A stretch of 64,000 nt of DNA from Cordilura impudica. Lineage: Eukaryota; Arthropoda; Insecta; Diptera; Scathophagidae. Where the stretch lies: NCBI GenBank assembly GCA_963682025.1, contig OY821521.1, positions 120,576,020-120,640,019 on the forward strand, written 5' to 3'. Shown here in pieces: positions 19,516 through 30,432 of this stretch (the first letter of the stretch is position 1; every line of letters begins with the position of its first letter). Below the pieces are notes generated by a model that was not told the DNA's origin, did not search any database, and saw only the letters and a list, made by a program, of their open reading frames with translations. The position numbers were made by a program, and so were the translations under genes.

Positions 19516-20324
19516 CATAGTTGGTCCATAAATCTTTCTCAATATTTTTTGTTGTTAAATTATTGCCATATTTGGGAAAAAGGAAATTAAAGCTTTTTAC
19601 ACATTAAAAGGAGGCTGCCACTATTAAATTTTGTGGTAACAACAAATAAAAAAACAATACAATACAAAATATAACATAGTAAAACCCAGTGATGGCAACT
19701 TCTGAAAGAAGAAAATCGTCAGTGGCAAAGAATTTTGAATTATATTTTGTTAAAAAAATATATTTAGATTTATTGACTCCAAACGCTACTACCTGGGTTA
19801 AATTTTGAAGTCATCATGAACACATCAATTTAGGGATTCCAGGCGGAAAAAACGAATGTCCCGAAATTTTAAATATAATTAGTCACTCTTATTTCCGGAA
19901 AAACTTTAAATTTTCATTCAAAGCAATTGTTTAAAAATTATTGCACTTTTATGTTACAATTTTTATGTGCGCAAATATCAATTGATGCTTTCTAAACTTC
20001 ATTTAATATCTCTGAATTTAAATTAATGTTTTGTTATCCTGAAATGCCATTAATGTTTCATGAATCACAATATTTGTTTTTTTTTTTTTAATTTCAGTTG
20101 ATTTTTTATATGTAATTGTATTATATTTTGAAATTTTCTATTATTCCTTTCCCATTTTTCATCCCACATGATTGCTTTATTTTTATTAAAAATCTATTTA
20201 TAATTAATAAAACAAAAAAATTGCTGTAAAAATTCTCTATGTACAATAAAAACAATGTAAGAATTTCACAAGGCAATGCGAGATAGACTTCCTTTCTTCA
20301 AAAGCTTTCATAAGACTGATGCAT
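19516..20324. repeat. AT-rich DNA with a diverged TTTCTGAA-type array
   Basis: 19970-20100 holds units resembling those at 17616-17860. A TATTGCCATATTTGGGAAAA block near 19560 is the inverse of 874-898. No gene is evident. Confidence 0.4.
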
Positions 20325-20410
20325 GAAACACATAGACGACTGTGGCTACAATACAAATGCTGCTGGCAGCAATTGTAGTCGTGTAGTCAGCAACTTAATT
20401 TTTTTTTAAA
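20325..20410. repeat. Inverted-repeat arm, left of piggyBac
   Basis: ATGCATGAAACACATAGACG followed by a GGCTACA block is the inverse of 22880-22960. The two arms bracket the piggyBac insertion, suggesting it landed in an older inverted-repeat element. Confidence 0.5.
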
Positions 20411-20596
20411 CGACAGCAACATTTTACAATAATATAAAGAGCTGTTTTTATACAAATGCATTTTTATTTCAGAAGTGCCAATTATATTATTTTTACTTTA
20501 TTAAAATAGAAGACTTAAATATACAATTACTTATTTATAATGCATTATTATAACGTAAAAATAAATAAATAAATTTATTTAACGCCCTTTGATTTA

Positions 20597-20600
20597 TTAA
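20597..20600. repeat. TTAA target duplication, left
   Basis: TTAA directly precedes CCCTCTAGTGCAT. piggyBac elements insert at and duplicate TTAA. Confidence 0.85.
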
Positions 20601-22677
20601 CCCTCTAGTGCATAGCCTCGTCTTTAGACGGGGTTTACGCTAAAGCTGGTCTAATATATATTTTTTTGTATTTTAATTCCGACTTTTTTTAAAGTGTAGT
20701 TAAAGCTTTAAGCTACGTTTGTGTTTTTTCAGACTGGCAACACTCTTTTTAGTTTTCGAGTAATGACAGTTTGTAGTCACTGGTGGCTTCTATTGCGCGT
20801 TTTTTATTATTTTTACAAAGACTCCAATTTTTGCAAATAAAAAAGTGTAATTTTGTGTCGAATTTACTTAAAAAAAATATCAACGTATAAGAAATCTTAT
20901 ATTATTTCGTTGAGTGTCTGTATTGTTGTGAAAATGATATTAACAGGTGAGTAAATGAAAAATATTCAACTCTGCCTTGAAGCGGACTCATGCACTGCGG
21001 CGTTAACTTATTTAGCCCCCCTTTCACAAACAATTTCATATTTATTGTGTTTTTATTCAAATTATAGACTTCTTTTTATCATTTACCAGCATCAAACATG
21101 TTCCGTAAAAATAAAACTTTTACGACGGAGGATGAAATTCGCGAATTCTTCGAACAAGCACAATCTGATTACGATACTTCTGGCGATGAATGCGATTTCG
21201 ATAGTGACGATGATGAAAGGGATCCTAATTATGTACAGCCTCAAGATGATTCCATAATTGAGATTCTATGCTTAACTCTTCAAAAATGATGCGAAATGCT
21301 CTTGAATGTAGTTTAAGTTTGACGGATTAACCTGCATTTTAATGATGATTCTTTGCTTATAGAAAAAGATATACCTGCCTACGACCCCTTGGACGATTTG
21401 CTTTGATCCCAAAGCTCCAACGTCTTTGCGTTAATGAGCAAATGTATGCTACAAAGATGACAGGAAATCTTATTAGGCAATACATGCCGGCTAAACCTCA
21501 CAATTGGGGAGCGAAGTTGTTTGTACTCTGCGACTCTTCAGGTTATTCTTATGCTTTTGAAATATATTGTGGCGCTGGCGATAACAAAATTTTGCCAAAT
21601 TGTCCTGATCTTAGTGCTGCATCTAATGTTGTGGTTAGATTGTCGCAAAACATCCCAAGCAATATCAATCACATCATATACTTCGACAAGTTCTACACAT
21701 CATTGGGATTGTTATTATACCTTAGAAGTCGTGGGATTCACAGTTTAGGTACAGTAGATCAAATCGGATACCAAACATAAAACTTTCAACCGATGCTGCT
21801 TTGCAATGCTTTGTAGAACGTAGGTACGTCGAAGAATACGTTGGAACAGTTTGCGGAGTAGATATAAGCAGCGTTTTGTGGAATGACACAAGATCAGTCC
21901 GACTACTCTCCACTTACGTGGGAACGGAACAATTTATTGGTATGCAAAATCCTCACTCTTCAAAAGCAATTCGTTGGGATCGTAAAGTGAAACAAAATAT
22001 AGAGGTGAATTGTGCAGCAATTATAAAAGAATACAACAAGGTGTAGATTTGGTTGACGGACTGCTAGGTCGATACCATATAAAAATGAAGACCAGGAAGT
22101 GGACAAATAGAACTTTTTATCACATTTTGGATAGCTATGGTAAACGCATATTGCCTTTATAATAGCCTAAACAAAGGCGTCGTAAATTGTTCACTTTCTG
22201 ACTTTAGAACAGAGGTGGCTGAATCACTTTGTTTGATTCGCTCGGCACAACCTGCCAAACGCGGTCGTCCATCTTCTTCAACACCCCCCACCAAAGGCTA
22301 AAAAGGCGTATCTGCCAGTGGAAAATATTAAGTACGATCAAATTGGGCATTGATGTGATTTTTTAGACCGCTCTGGTAAGAAAATGTGCAAATTTCCCGG
22401 CTGCAAATCGGAAACTCAAGCATTTTGTGTAATATTTATTACTACTTCCGTAATAAAGAATAAATCAAAACTTACAAATTATCTTAATAAAATGATTTTT
22501 TTTTAATTTAAATCGAAATATGTATACCTGTCTATTTAATTGAGACGTTAATGCATAGATCCGCCTCAAGGCGGAGTAGAAATTTTTACCTGTAAAAGGT
22601 AAACGAAGCATCAAATCAAAAGAACAAATTCAGATTATAAAATAAGAAGTCAAAACAAAAATTCATGCATTAGAGGG
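20601..22677. mobile_element. piggyBac-family transposon, 2.08 kb
   Basis: The terminal inverted repeats CCCTCTAGTGCAT and, inverted, CCCTCTAATGCAT are flanked by TTAA on both sides. Just inside each end is a hairpin: CCTCGTCTTTAGACGGGG on the left (20616-20633) and CCGCCTCAAGGCGG on the right (22561-22574), each preceded by TGCATAG. The interior carries a broken plus-strand transposase. The intact ends mean it could still be mobilised in trans. Confidence 0.9.
21098..22440 (+). pseudogene. piggyBac DDD transposase (broken)
   Basis: The N-terminal acidic piece (21098-21289, FFEQAQSDYDTSGDECDFDS) is typical of PGBD proteins. Then a deletion removes the part between it and the catalytic core. 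21403-21780 has the first core block (RLCVNEQM, YMPAKPHNWGAKLFVLCDSSG) and IIYFDKFYTS with a catalytic Asp. 21801-22046 has DISSVLWNDTRSV with the last core Asp. After a frameshift come GVDLVDGLLGRY-like residues (22040 on), and near 22385 a Cys-rich CKFPGCKSE tail that matches the zinc-binding C-terminus. Deletion and several frameshifts make it non-functional. Confidence 0.88.
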
Positions 22678-22681
22678 TTAA
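22678..22681. repeat. TTAA target duplication, right
   Basis: Partner of 20597-20600. Confidence 0.85.
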
Positions 22682-23044
22682 TGGAATCATAGCATTTCTT
22701 TTGTGATTTTTTTTTAACAAAATAAAATATTTCTTAGTACTAATTTCTTATACATATTTTGTTATATTGTACACACTATTTTCGTTTTGTAGCCAACAAA
22801 AATTGATATTATCCTAAGGTGAATACATCGACAAAAGCAGTCGTATAGCCGTGCAGCTGTGTTGGTGTCAAAATAATCGTTTTCATAAAAACGTGTGTAT
22901 ATTATTTTTGACAGGCTGTAGTCATGTAGCCGCTGTTGTCTATGTGTTTCTTGCATGACTGAAATTGTTGCTTACTAAAACACAACAACAATAATAGCTA
23001 TAACATACGAAACAACAAGAACAAATAAGGGAAATCATATTTTT
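22682..23044. repeat. Inverted-repeat arm, right of piggyBac, and spacer
   Basis: 22880-22960 (GTAGCCGCTGTTGTCTATGT, then CATGAC) is inverse to 20325-20410. The remainder is AT-rich. The small minus-strand ORF at 22762-22956 has no recognisable similarity. Confidence 0.45.
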
Positions 23045-23905
23045 CCAAAATAAAATTGTGGTCCCATGTACTGTGGCATAGTCACACTAAGGAGCAAATT
23101 TTGTTAATACCAATCAATTGTATTTATACTAAAACAAAATATTACATAATATTGTATAAATGAAATGCATAAGGAGAAAAGAACTCTGAGCTGATTGGTA
23201 GAAAACATTGACCTTTTATGTATATTACAATGTTATGAAAGCATTTATATTTTATATATAATTTAGAATCTGAAAACATATGTAAATAATATAAATAAAA
23301 TAAAATAATATACCAATCTATTTCTAATATGCGGAATATATGTATATTATTTAGAGTATTTTGATATTTGCAGCACTGGCATGTATTTGTTATTGATTAT
23401 AGGTATATATATATATATTTGTTTTATTTAATATATGTATGTATAAGTAAATAATACACTCAAAAAATATAACATCAAAAGTTATTGCTGAGTTTTTCCT
23501 TAAATAAATTAATACATAAGAAAATTAAATAATTTTTAATTTACATCGTTATTTCTTTAATAATAACTAGGTAGTTTTGCATAATTTGCATTTGGTATTG
23601 GTGAATTTTTATATTATTACCACAACGATCACAAAAACAACAAGTACAGCTAATACAAAAATTAGAATAACAAGAACAATATAGAAACAGCATATTTTTA
23701 ATTTCTTTTAACTTTTCAGAGAGTTACGGAACTTATTCCACCGATTTAACGATTTTACAAATAGAAATCTTCCCATGATCTTTGTGAATCATCCCCATTA
23801 AAAATGATCACCCTAGCTGTCCTATGGAGGGCGTGATCGTGACAAGAACAATATAGAAAATCATATTTTTTCAAGACTTTTTTTTACTTCTTTTTAGAAA
23901 CTGTT
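23045..23905 (-). repeat. Dispersed repeat family B, inverted copy
   Basis: The reverse complement of the 62830-63900 copy across most of its length. Shared landmarks are GACTATGCCACAGTA (here inverted near 23075), TATTTCTAATATGCGG (near 23320), CCACAACGATCACAAAAACA (near 23610) and GGGCGTGATCGTGACAAG (near 23830). A 200 bp block present at 63363-63560 is absent here. It is non-coding. It may be an ordinary dispersed repeat, or, less likely, a terminal repeat of the adjacent Maverick. Confidence 0.65.
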
Positions 23906-23946
23906 AAGTAAATTATCAAAACTAATTGTTCTAGATACAAATACAT

Positions 23947-24400
23947 TTGACAAATTTAATAAAAAAAATTTACGATTCAGATTTTTTACAACGTAAATTT
24001 CTTCCAATCAATGCTTCTCACTCACTTAAAGATACTAGTAAGTGGTATGAAATCAAACAAGAATTATCAAAATTTCTAATTGGAAAACAAAAGATTAATA
24101 TATCAAAGAACAAGATGCATGAAAATAAATGGAAAAACTTGCATGATAATGAAACTCAGACAAGAAGAATATATAATAATAAAAAGCATATTGATACCCA
24201 AACATTAGGAAAATAATTTAAAAATGTTGGTACTCAAGCAAATTTAACCATGATTCATCATCATCTGGAGCTAAACGTCTTAAAGATTTTTGAAATAAAG
24301 TATCACCAAAGTTTAGAAAATTATCGAAAGATAACTAGAAATAAAAAAAAAAGAATTAGGGTTTATTCCTGAAAATGTAAAATGGCAAAATAAATAGTAT
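23947..24400 (+). pseudogene. Hypothetical protein remnant next to Maverick genes
   Basis: An open frame of 89 codons (23947-24216) with a Lys/Asn-rich, helical look (SLKDTSKWYEIKQELSKFL). Translation continues after a stop in shifting frames (GTQANLT, SSSGAKRLKDF) and ends with LGFIPENVKWQNK-stop near 24398. The last 50 bp recur in inverse at 61180-61234. I do not recognise the family. Its position beside PolB suggests a Maverick accessory protein, which is inference. Confidence 0.3.
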
Positions 24401-24740
24401 TTATGTTTAAATTGCCTTTTTTTTAAATAAATATAATTTGAAAGAAAAACAAAATTGATTTTGTATTATTATTATGTTTTCTTACTTTTATAAATAGTAA
24501 AATTTACATAAATTTTAATCTATATCTTTTAAAATATCTATACATAATTTAACCCATGCAAATGTATTAATACCATTATCTCAATATATCTCTTATCATC
24601 TAAATAACTTAATGCTAATATGTTAATATGTTGAGTATATATTTGATGTATCTTAGATCCAAATGCATACATTGAATGATAACACAATTTTTTTTTCAAA
24701 CAAACATTTTCTAAAATTATTATAAAATGTGTAACAAATT
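24401..24740. other. AT-rich spacer
   Basis: No gene recognised between the hypothetical remnant and the PolB C-terminus. Confidence 0.35.
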
Positions 24741-26157
24741 TTTTACACCCTTAATTTTTTGAATTTTTTTTCTTCCTTATCTGTTTTTATTGAATACATT
24801 TGCGCTTGTAAGCCAATGAATTCCTTATTTAATTTGCCGTTGCATTCATCTCTCATTATACCTAAAACTTTTTTATTTAACAACGGAAATTTAAAAACAT
24901 TCTCTTTCGGATGTGAAGTGGTATCGAAATGTGAACTGATTTCATTTCGAATATTATCATATAAATCATTTGTATTTATATCATAAATAGAATAATCACT
25001 ATCCCTATAATTTATATTGACGTTTGTTTGATATAGGTTTCATATAATCTTAATGAAAATCTTACATTTTTCATTTTGAAATTTCTAAAACTGAAAAACC
25101 ATTTCAATGCAACCATTCCGTCATGAATTTTCAACAAACTATAAAAATTGGGTTTAGCTATAAGAGCTCTAGCTCCCAGCCCCTTTCCTTTATTTCCCAT
25201 GCAACACTACTTTGACATCTTTTCTTTTATCAACATTTTCCATAGTCTTACATTATTATTTAATTATTTGAAAAACTTTGTGCAAATGAATTTTTTTCTA
25301 ATGTTCTATGATTTATTTACATCAATACACTTCTTTAACCAGTCCGACTGATTAAATTGGAGAATTCTCTGAATTTTTTTTCAAAATAAGACCATTTTTA
25401 ATACCTTTATAAGATTTTTATATATCACATTGTTTGTTTTATCATTAAAGTCTGTTATTAATTTGGTCTGTTTCAATTTTATTATTTTCTGCACAAAATA
25501 TTAATTCATTTTGATGGTCGTGTATTGTCGAGGGATATTGTAAATCCTTCTAATATATAGCCTAGTGGTGAATCATCTTCTACATCATTAACATTAAAAT
25601 CTTCCATGTTTTGAACCCATTCAAAGTTTTTATAGGTGAGATATTGTGACATGGCTTAACCGTATAAGTTGTTAACATCTAAATAAATTCAATAATTTGA
25701 TTCTTTAGTATAATCATAATCATCCAAATATTTATTATCGTTTACTACATTGTACAATACCTCCCCTAGTACCACGTACAACAAAATTATATTTATTAAC
25801 ATCTGTCAATAGTTCTAATTCTATTTTTGTGGTTTTCAACATTTCATCCCGTGATAATCAAGGTGTTGTGCAATATTGATAGTGGCCTAAATTATAAATG
25901 TTTTTACAAACTTTACGGAAATTTTCAAAAATATCGCAAAGTTAAAGAACATCTATTTTTAAATATTACAGTAAATAGTCCATTAGAGTATTACATTTAA
26001 AAGTATTCCACACATTTCCAGCATGTTTATAACTATCTACACTATACGACGCTTTAGTTAATTTATTTAAAAAGAAAGACTGTGCTGGTAGTTGTGTTTT
26101 TTGGAGACGATTCACAGAATCTAAATAATCATAAGGCAATAAACCTTTACGTTTCAT
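24741..26157 (-). pseudogene. Maverick/Polinton protein-primed DNA polymerase B (decayed)
   Basis: PolB replicates the Maverick genome. Minus-strand fragments in order: 26157-25966 with LLPYDYLDSVNRLQKTQLP and HAGNVWNTFKC; about 25930-25650 with TKIELELLTDVNKYNFVV and a GYILEVDLQYP-like stretch (clearer in the second copy); 25330-25200 with QSDWLKKCIDVN; 25200-25085 with GARALIAKPNFYSL; then YRDSDYSIY at 24989-25009, which is the YxDTDS metal-binding motif with both Asp kept; and VLGIMRDECNGKLNKEFIGL to a stop near 24741. The order and spacing fit Polinton PolB. Many frameshifts and lost segments show it is dead. The N-terminal protein-priming and exonuclease parts are not visible. Confidence 0.85.
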
Positions 26158-26209
26158 TAAATCAAATTAATCATCATTTAAACAAATAAAGAAATTTTGA
26201 AAACTAAAG

Positions 26210-27270
26210 ATGTCCGAATATATTGAATATATGAAAAGCGAACTAAATTTATTTGAATCACCACCAATTCAAGCAAATATTATTAAAACTGAAGAAATAT
26301 CATATAACCCAATTGCTTCATTATATAACTCTTCATCTATAGAGTTTATTTCATTAGGAAATGGTGAAACATCTAAATTGTATATATCTGAGCCTTATTG
26401 TTGAATTAAATGGAAGTGGAGGTATTGTAAACAGCTTGCTTCATTCAATATCTAGAAATTGTACAGTCCATCTATATAAAAAAAATATTTCACAACTTGA
26501 TAATAACTATCATATTTAGAAACTTTACTAAATTATGGAAATGACGCTACATTAACACATCTTGAATCATCAGGATGGTCGTAGATACGAAGAAAATTAA
26601 TGGATTGATTGAAAAAGAAAAAAAGTTGAAATTTTGGAAAATTACATGTTGATATATTTAATCAACATAACTATGTACTTAATAATGTCGATATTAAAGT
26701 ATCATTAAACTTAGAAAAAGCTTAGTTTTATATTTTAGAAACTGGAGGAAAAAATGATTCGTTTATTAAAATTCATCAAGCTAATTTTTATATTAATCAT
26801 CCAACTATCAATAATAATATATTATTAGGGCACCATAATGCATTGCAATCAAAAAATGCTATAACGGGTATAGAGATAGTAGATATGAAAACATTTACAC
26901 ATTCATCCAGGCAATCATTCATTAAGGATTGATAATGTAGATCTTGGACAATTACCTAATTTTTTAACTTTTGGTATGGTTTTTAAAAAAGCATATACTC
27001 GATATCGAAAGGAAAATCCATTTAATTTTCAACACTTTAATTTGCAAAGATTTTACTTGGTTGGTAACGGAGCACAATTTCCAACCAATCGAATTTAACT
27101 ATAACAATGATGGCGTAATAAGCACACGTGGTTATCAAACTCTATTTAAAGGAACTGGAATGCATAATTTTGATAGAGGTAATCAGATAACTAATAATTC
27201 TCTATTCGTATTAAAGATCCTTTTAGTGCACCAATTTCTGAAGCTATTTCCTGTTTAGTATATTGTAAAA
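26210..27270 (+). pseudogene. Maverick major capsid protein (decayed)
   Basis: Divergent from PolB, with only 52 bp between the start codons. It opens with SEYIEYMKSELNLFESPP and SYNPIASLYNSSSIEF, the N-terminal pattern of Polinton double-jelly-roll capsid proteins. Further pieces in shifting frames: FIKIHQANFYINHPTINNN (about 26760); then LGQLPNFLTFGMVFKKAY, NPFNFQHFNLQRF, and ISTRGYQTLFKGTG with NFDRGNQITNN (26945-27258). Several stops and frameshifts interrupt it. The family assignment is from recognised motif order and from its polymerase and protease neighbours. Confidence 0.75.
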
Positions 27271-27319
27271 TTGATAGTATACTTGAAATTGACAAATCCA
27301 GTGTAATTATTCAATCACT

Positions 27320-27759
27320 ATGAATTCAGTTAAAATCAATCATTATATGAAATCGAACAGTACAACTAAAAATCATTTTAAAGGTGTCTTCGCTTCTGAT
27401 CAACTATCTAAGAAAGCTGTTGTAGAACCATCATTCAGTATAGCAAACTTCGATCCATCATCTAAACGAGGACAGCATTGGGTTGCGTTTTGTTTCCCAA
27501 AGAATAAGCCTGGTGAATTCTTTTGTCCAGTTGTCAACCTCCTATTAAACTTCTTATTAAATTTTTGAATAGAAATTCTAAATCGTATATTTATAACATA
27601 AAATATTCAATATTATGTGGATTTTATTGTTTTATATTCTTTATTTTAGATGTAAAAAAGTACAATTTTATAAAATTTTTAAAATTTTTTAATTATATAA
27701 ATTTATTTTTAAATGGTGTATTAATAATAAGTGTTTTTAAAAATATTTTTTGTAAATAA
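27320..27759 (+). pseudogene. Maverick adenain/Ulp1-like cysteine protease (frameshifted)
   Basis: This family matures Polinton capsid proteins. 27320-27568 has FKGVFASDQL and GQHWVAFCF, which supplies the catalytic His. A frameshift near 27530 moves the rest to the next frame, where QPPIKLLIKFLNRNSKSYIY and then CGFYC carry the catalytic Cys region. The His-then-Cys order is as expected, and it directly follows the capsid gene in the same orientation. It is inactive because of the frameshift. Confidence 0.75.
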
Positions 27760-28011
27760 TATTACAATAAAACATAAAATTATTCATCTGTTTTTTTTAT
27801 TTAATCCTTTGTATTACTTAAAAAAAAAATCGTTTTAAATTATGCTTTTGGTTTGTTAAACAATGTGGAAATATTTGTAATTACAACCACCCTTTAATAA
27901 AAGCATATCTAAGGCTACTGGTTTGGTTATAAGATATTTAAATGGTCTGGAAATCAATATTGAATATGAAAATTAATACTTGAATATTAAAAAAAACAAC
28001 TCTGTAAGTTT
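27760..28011. other. AT-rich spacer downstream of protease
   Basis: No gene recognised. It is conserved in the second copy (31878-32120), so it was part of the duplicated block. Confidence 0.35.
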
Positions 28012-28343
28012 GTGGGGGTTTGTGATTTAGTTAAACAGTCATCGAACTTTGCGGGTTTGCTTACTAAAAAAGTGCTGTCAATAGCAAATACATATGCACT
28101 TGCATATTTAAAAAAAAACAACTCTATAGGTTTGTGGGGGTTTGTGATTTTGCTAAAAAAAAAACCAGAGTTGCAAATCTTAAAAAGCTTGATGCCCAAG
28201 TTTGTACTAGAAATGTGCTCTATAAACGGCATAAATATACTACTAACGTGCGTGCCGATAGCCTCGAAAAAATTGCCTCGAATTTTAAATATATAATGTA
28301 TTCCAATACTTTGGTAGTGGATTCTTCTGTTTGGGATCTCTAA
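28012..28343 (+). pseudogene. Unidentified ORF fragment conserved in both Maverick copies
   Basis: A plus-strand frame at 28134-28343 reads KTRVANLKKLDAQVCTRN, then YKRHKYTTN and SLEKIASNFKYI, and ends VVDSSVWDL-stop. It is preceded by a related GLWGFVILL / GVCDLVK duplication about 120 bp upstream. The second copy (32256-32468) keeps the frame. It looks like real protein, but I cannot name it; it may be a Maverick accessory gene end. Confidence 0.3.
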
Positions 28344-28380
28344 TTCAAACACGAATAAAACATAAATAAATATTAAAATT

Positions 28381-28770
28381 TTATTGGGATTTATTGGGAC
28401 TGGAATATTCCAAGGAGGATTCCAACAAAATAGGGTTCGACATCATGGGGCATGGTATGTCGAATTAAACCTAAAGGTCAGGCGAACCTAAACAGCCTTC
28501 CGTTCAAAATTCAATCGTAACATTTCTGGGCAAACTGAGAATCTTTATTTAATAAATAAATTATTATTTGACATATATTCACGTCCTCTGTAAATGATGG
28601 GATATGTTCAATGATTATTGTCTTATTTTTTGCGTAGATTTTGCGTATTTATTGGTACTGAGATATTCCAAGGAGGATTCAAGCAAAATTAGGTTCCACA
28701 ACATGGAACACGGTTTGCGAATTTGAAGCTAAGTTTTAGGCGAGCATAAAAAGCCTTCCATGCAAAAAAT
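28381..28770. repeat. Two diverged direct repeats, about 270 bp apart
   Basis: Blocks starting TTATTGGGACTGGAATATTC (28390) and TTATTGGTACTGAGATATTC (28651) share AAGGAGGATTC, CAAAATxxGGTTC and GGCGARC, with AAGCCTTCC-like cores. The first block recurs at 32517 and the start of the second at 32760. The LTR element begins at the end of the second block. Confidence 0.6.
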
Positions 28771-29324
28771 TGTTACGAAGCACTAGTACGGTTGGACACC
28801 ACTTATGTTGCGATTACACATACCACCGGGCGTCACTTTGTTACAAACCGTTCCCACTGATGAGGATTCCGACTAGCTCGTATATATTCTCAGGAAGGTC
28901 CCAACCCTCTCACCAGGCGCGTGAACGCACACAAAATTTAAAAAAAAGACAATATTAAACTTAAACCAAACTAAACACTCATTAACAACAAACCACCCCA
29001 TACCACAAGACAATACGGAGACAGATGTTACGCTCCTCGATTTGCCCACCCAACCTTGATCGAAATAACTCCACAAACATATTCATTCCTGACACCACTT
29101 GACCTTCCCTCCTTTAACTTACCATTATTACCTTTAACCCTTTGAACAATTAAGCCAACATTATTTAATATTCAACTTTGATTTAATTAACATTATTATT
29201 TTTTTTCCAGTATAAACTTAAACCTAACAATATTATTTCTTAACCTCTATTCACATACATAATCCTAAAAAAAATTGCAGAACAAATTTTTATTAAATAT
29301 AATATAATGAAAAACCATTTCAAT

Positions 29325-30380
29325 GCAACCATTCCGCCATGAATTTTCAACAAACTATAAAAAATGGGTTTAGCTATAAGAGCTCTAGCTCCCAGCCCCT
29401 TTCCTTTATTTCCCATGCGACACTACTTTAACATCTTTTCTTTTATCAACATTTTCCATAGTCTTACCATATTATTTAATTATTTGAAAAACTTTGTGCA
29501 AATGAATTTTTTTCTAATGTTCTATGATGATTATTTACATCAATATACTTCTTTAACCAGCCCGACTGATTAAATTGGAGAATTCTCTGAATTTTTTTCA
29601 AAATAAGACCATTTTTAATACCTTTATAAGATTTTTATAGTGTATCACATTGTTTGTTTTATCATTAAAGTCTGTTATTAATTTGGTATGTTTCAATTTT
29701 ATTATTTTCTGCACAAAATATTAATTCATTTTGATGGTCGTGTATTGTCGAGGGATATTGTAAATCTACTTCTAATATATAGCCTAGTGGTGAATCATCT
29801 TTTACATCATTAACATTAAAATCTTCCATGTTTTGAACCCATTTAAAGTTTTTATAGGTGAGATATTGTGACATGGCTTAACCGTATAAGTTGTTAACAT
29901 CTAAATAAATTCAATAATTTGATTCTTTAGTATAATCATAATCATCCAAATATTTATTATCGTTTACTACATTGTACAATACCGCCCCTAGTACCACGTA
30001 CAACAAAATTATATTTATTAACATCCGTCAATAGTTCTAATTCTATTTTTGTGGTTTTCAACATTTCATCCCGTGATAATCAAGGTGTTGTGCAATATTG
30101 ATAGTGGCCTAAATTATAAATGTTTTTACAAACTTTACGGAAATTTTCAAGAAATATCGCAAAGTTAAAGAACATCTATTTTTAAACATTACAGTAAATA
30201 GTCCATTAGAGTATTACATTTAAAAGTATTCCACACATTTCCAGCATGTTTATAACTATCTACACTATGCGACGCTTTAGTTAATTTATTTAAAAAGAAA
30301 GACTGTGCTGGTAGTTGTGTTTTTTGGAGACGATTCACAGAATCTAAATAATCATAAGGCAATAAACCTTTACGTTTCAT
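29325..30380 (-). pseudogene. Maverick PolB fragment, second copy
   Basis: Fragments match the first copy: 30380-30189 (LLPYDYLDSVNRLQKTQLP), an intermediate TKIELELLTDVNKYNFVV stretch, 29874-29665 with MSQYLTYKNFKWV and DDSPLGYILEVDLQYPS (PolB palm), and GAxALIAKPNF-like residues near 29390. The C-terminal part with the YxDxDS motif is not included in the duplicated block. It is non-functional. Confidence 0.8.
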
Positions 30381-30432
30381 TAAATCAAATTAATCATAAT
30401 TTAAACAAATAAAGAAATTTTGAAAACTAAAG

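Noticed and set aside
28771..29307. Solo short LTR independent of the large element
   Set aside because: Its sequence continues at 32784 with the rest of the LTR in the right order, so it is better read as the outer part of the interrupted 3' LTR.
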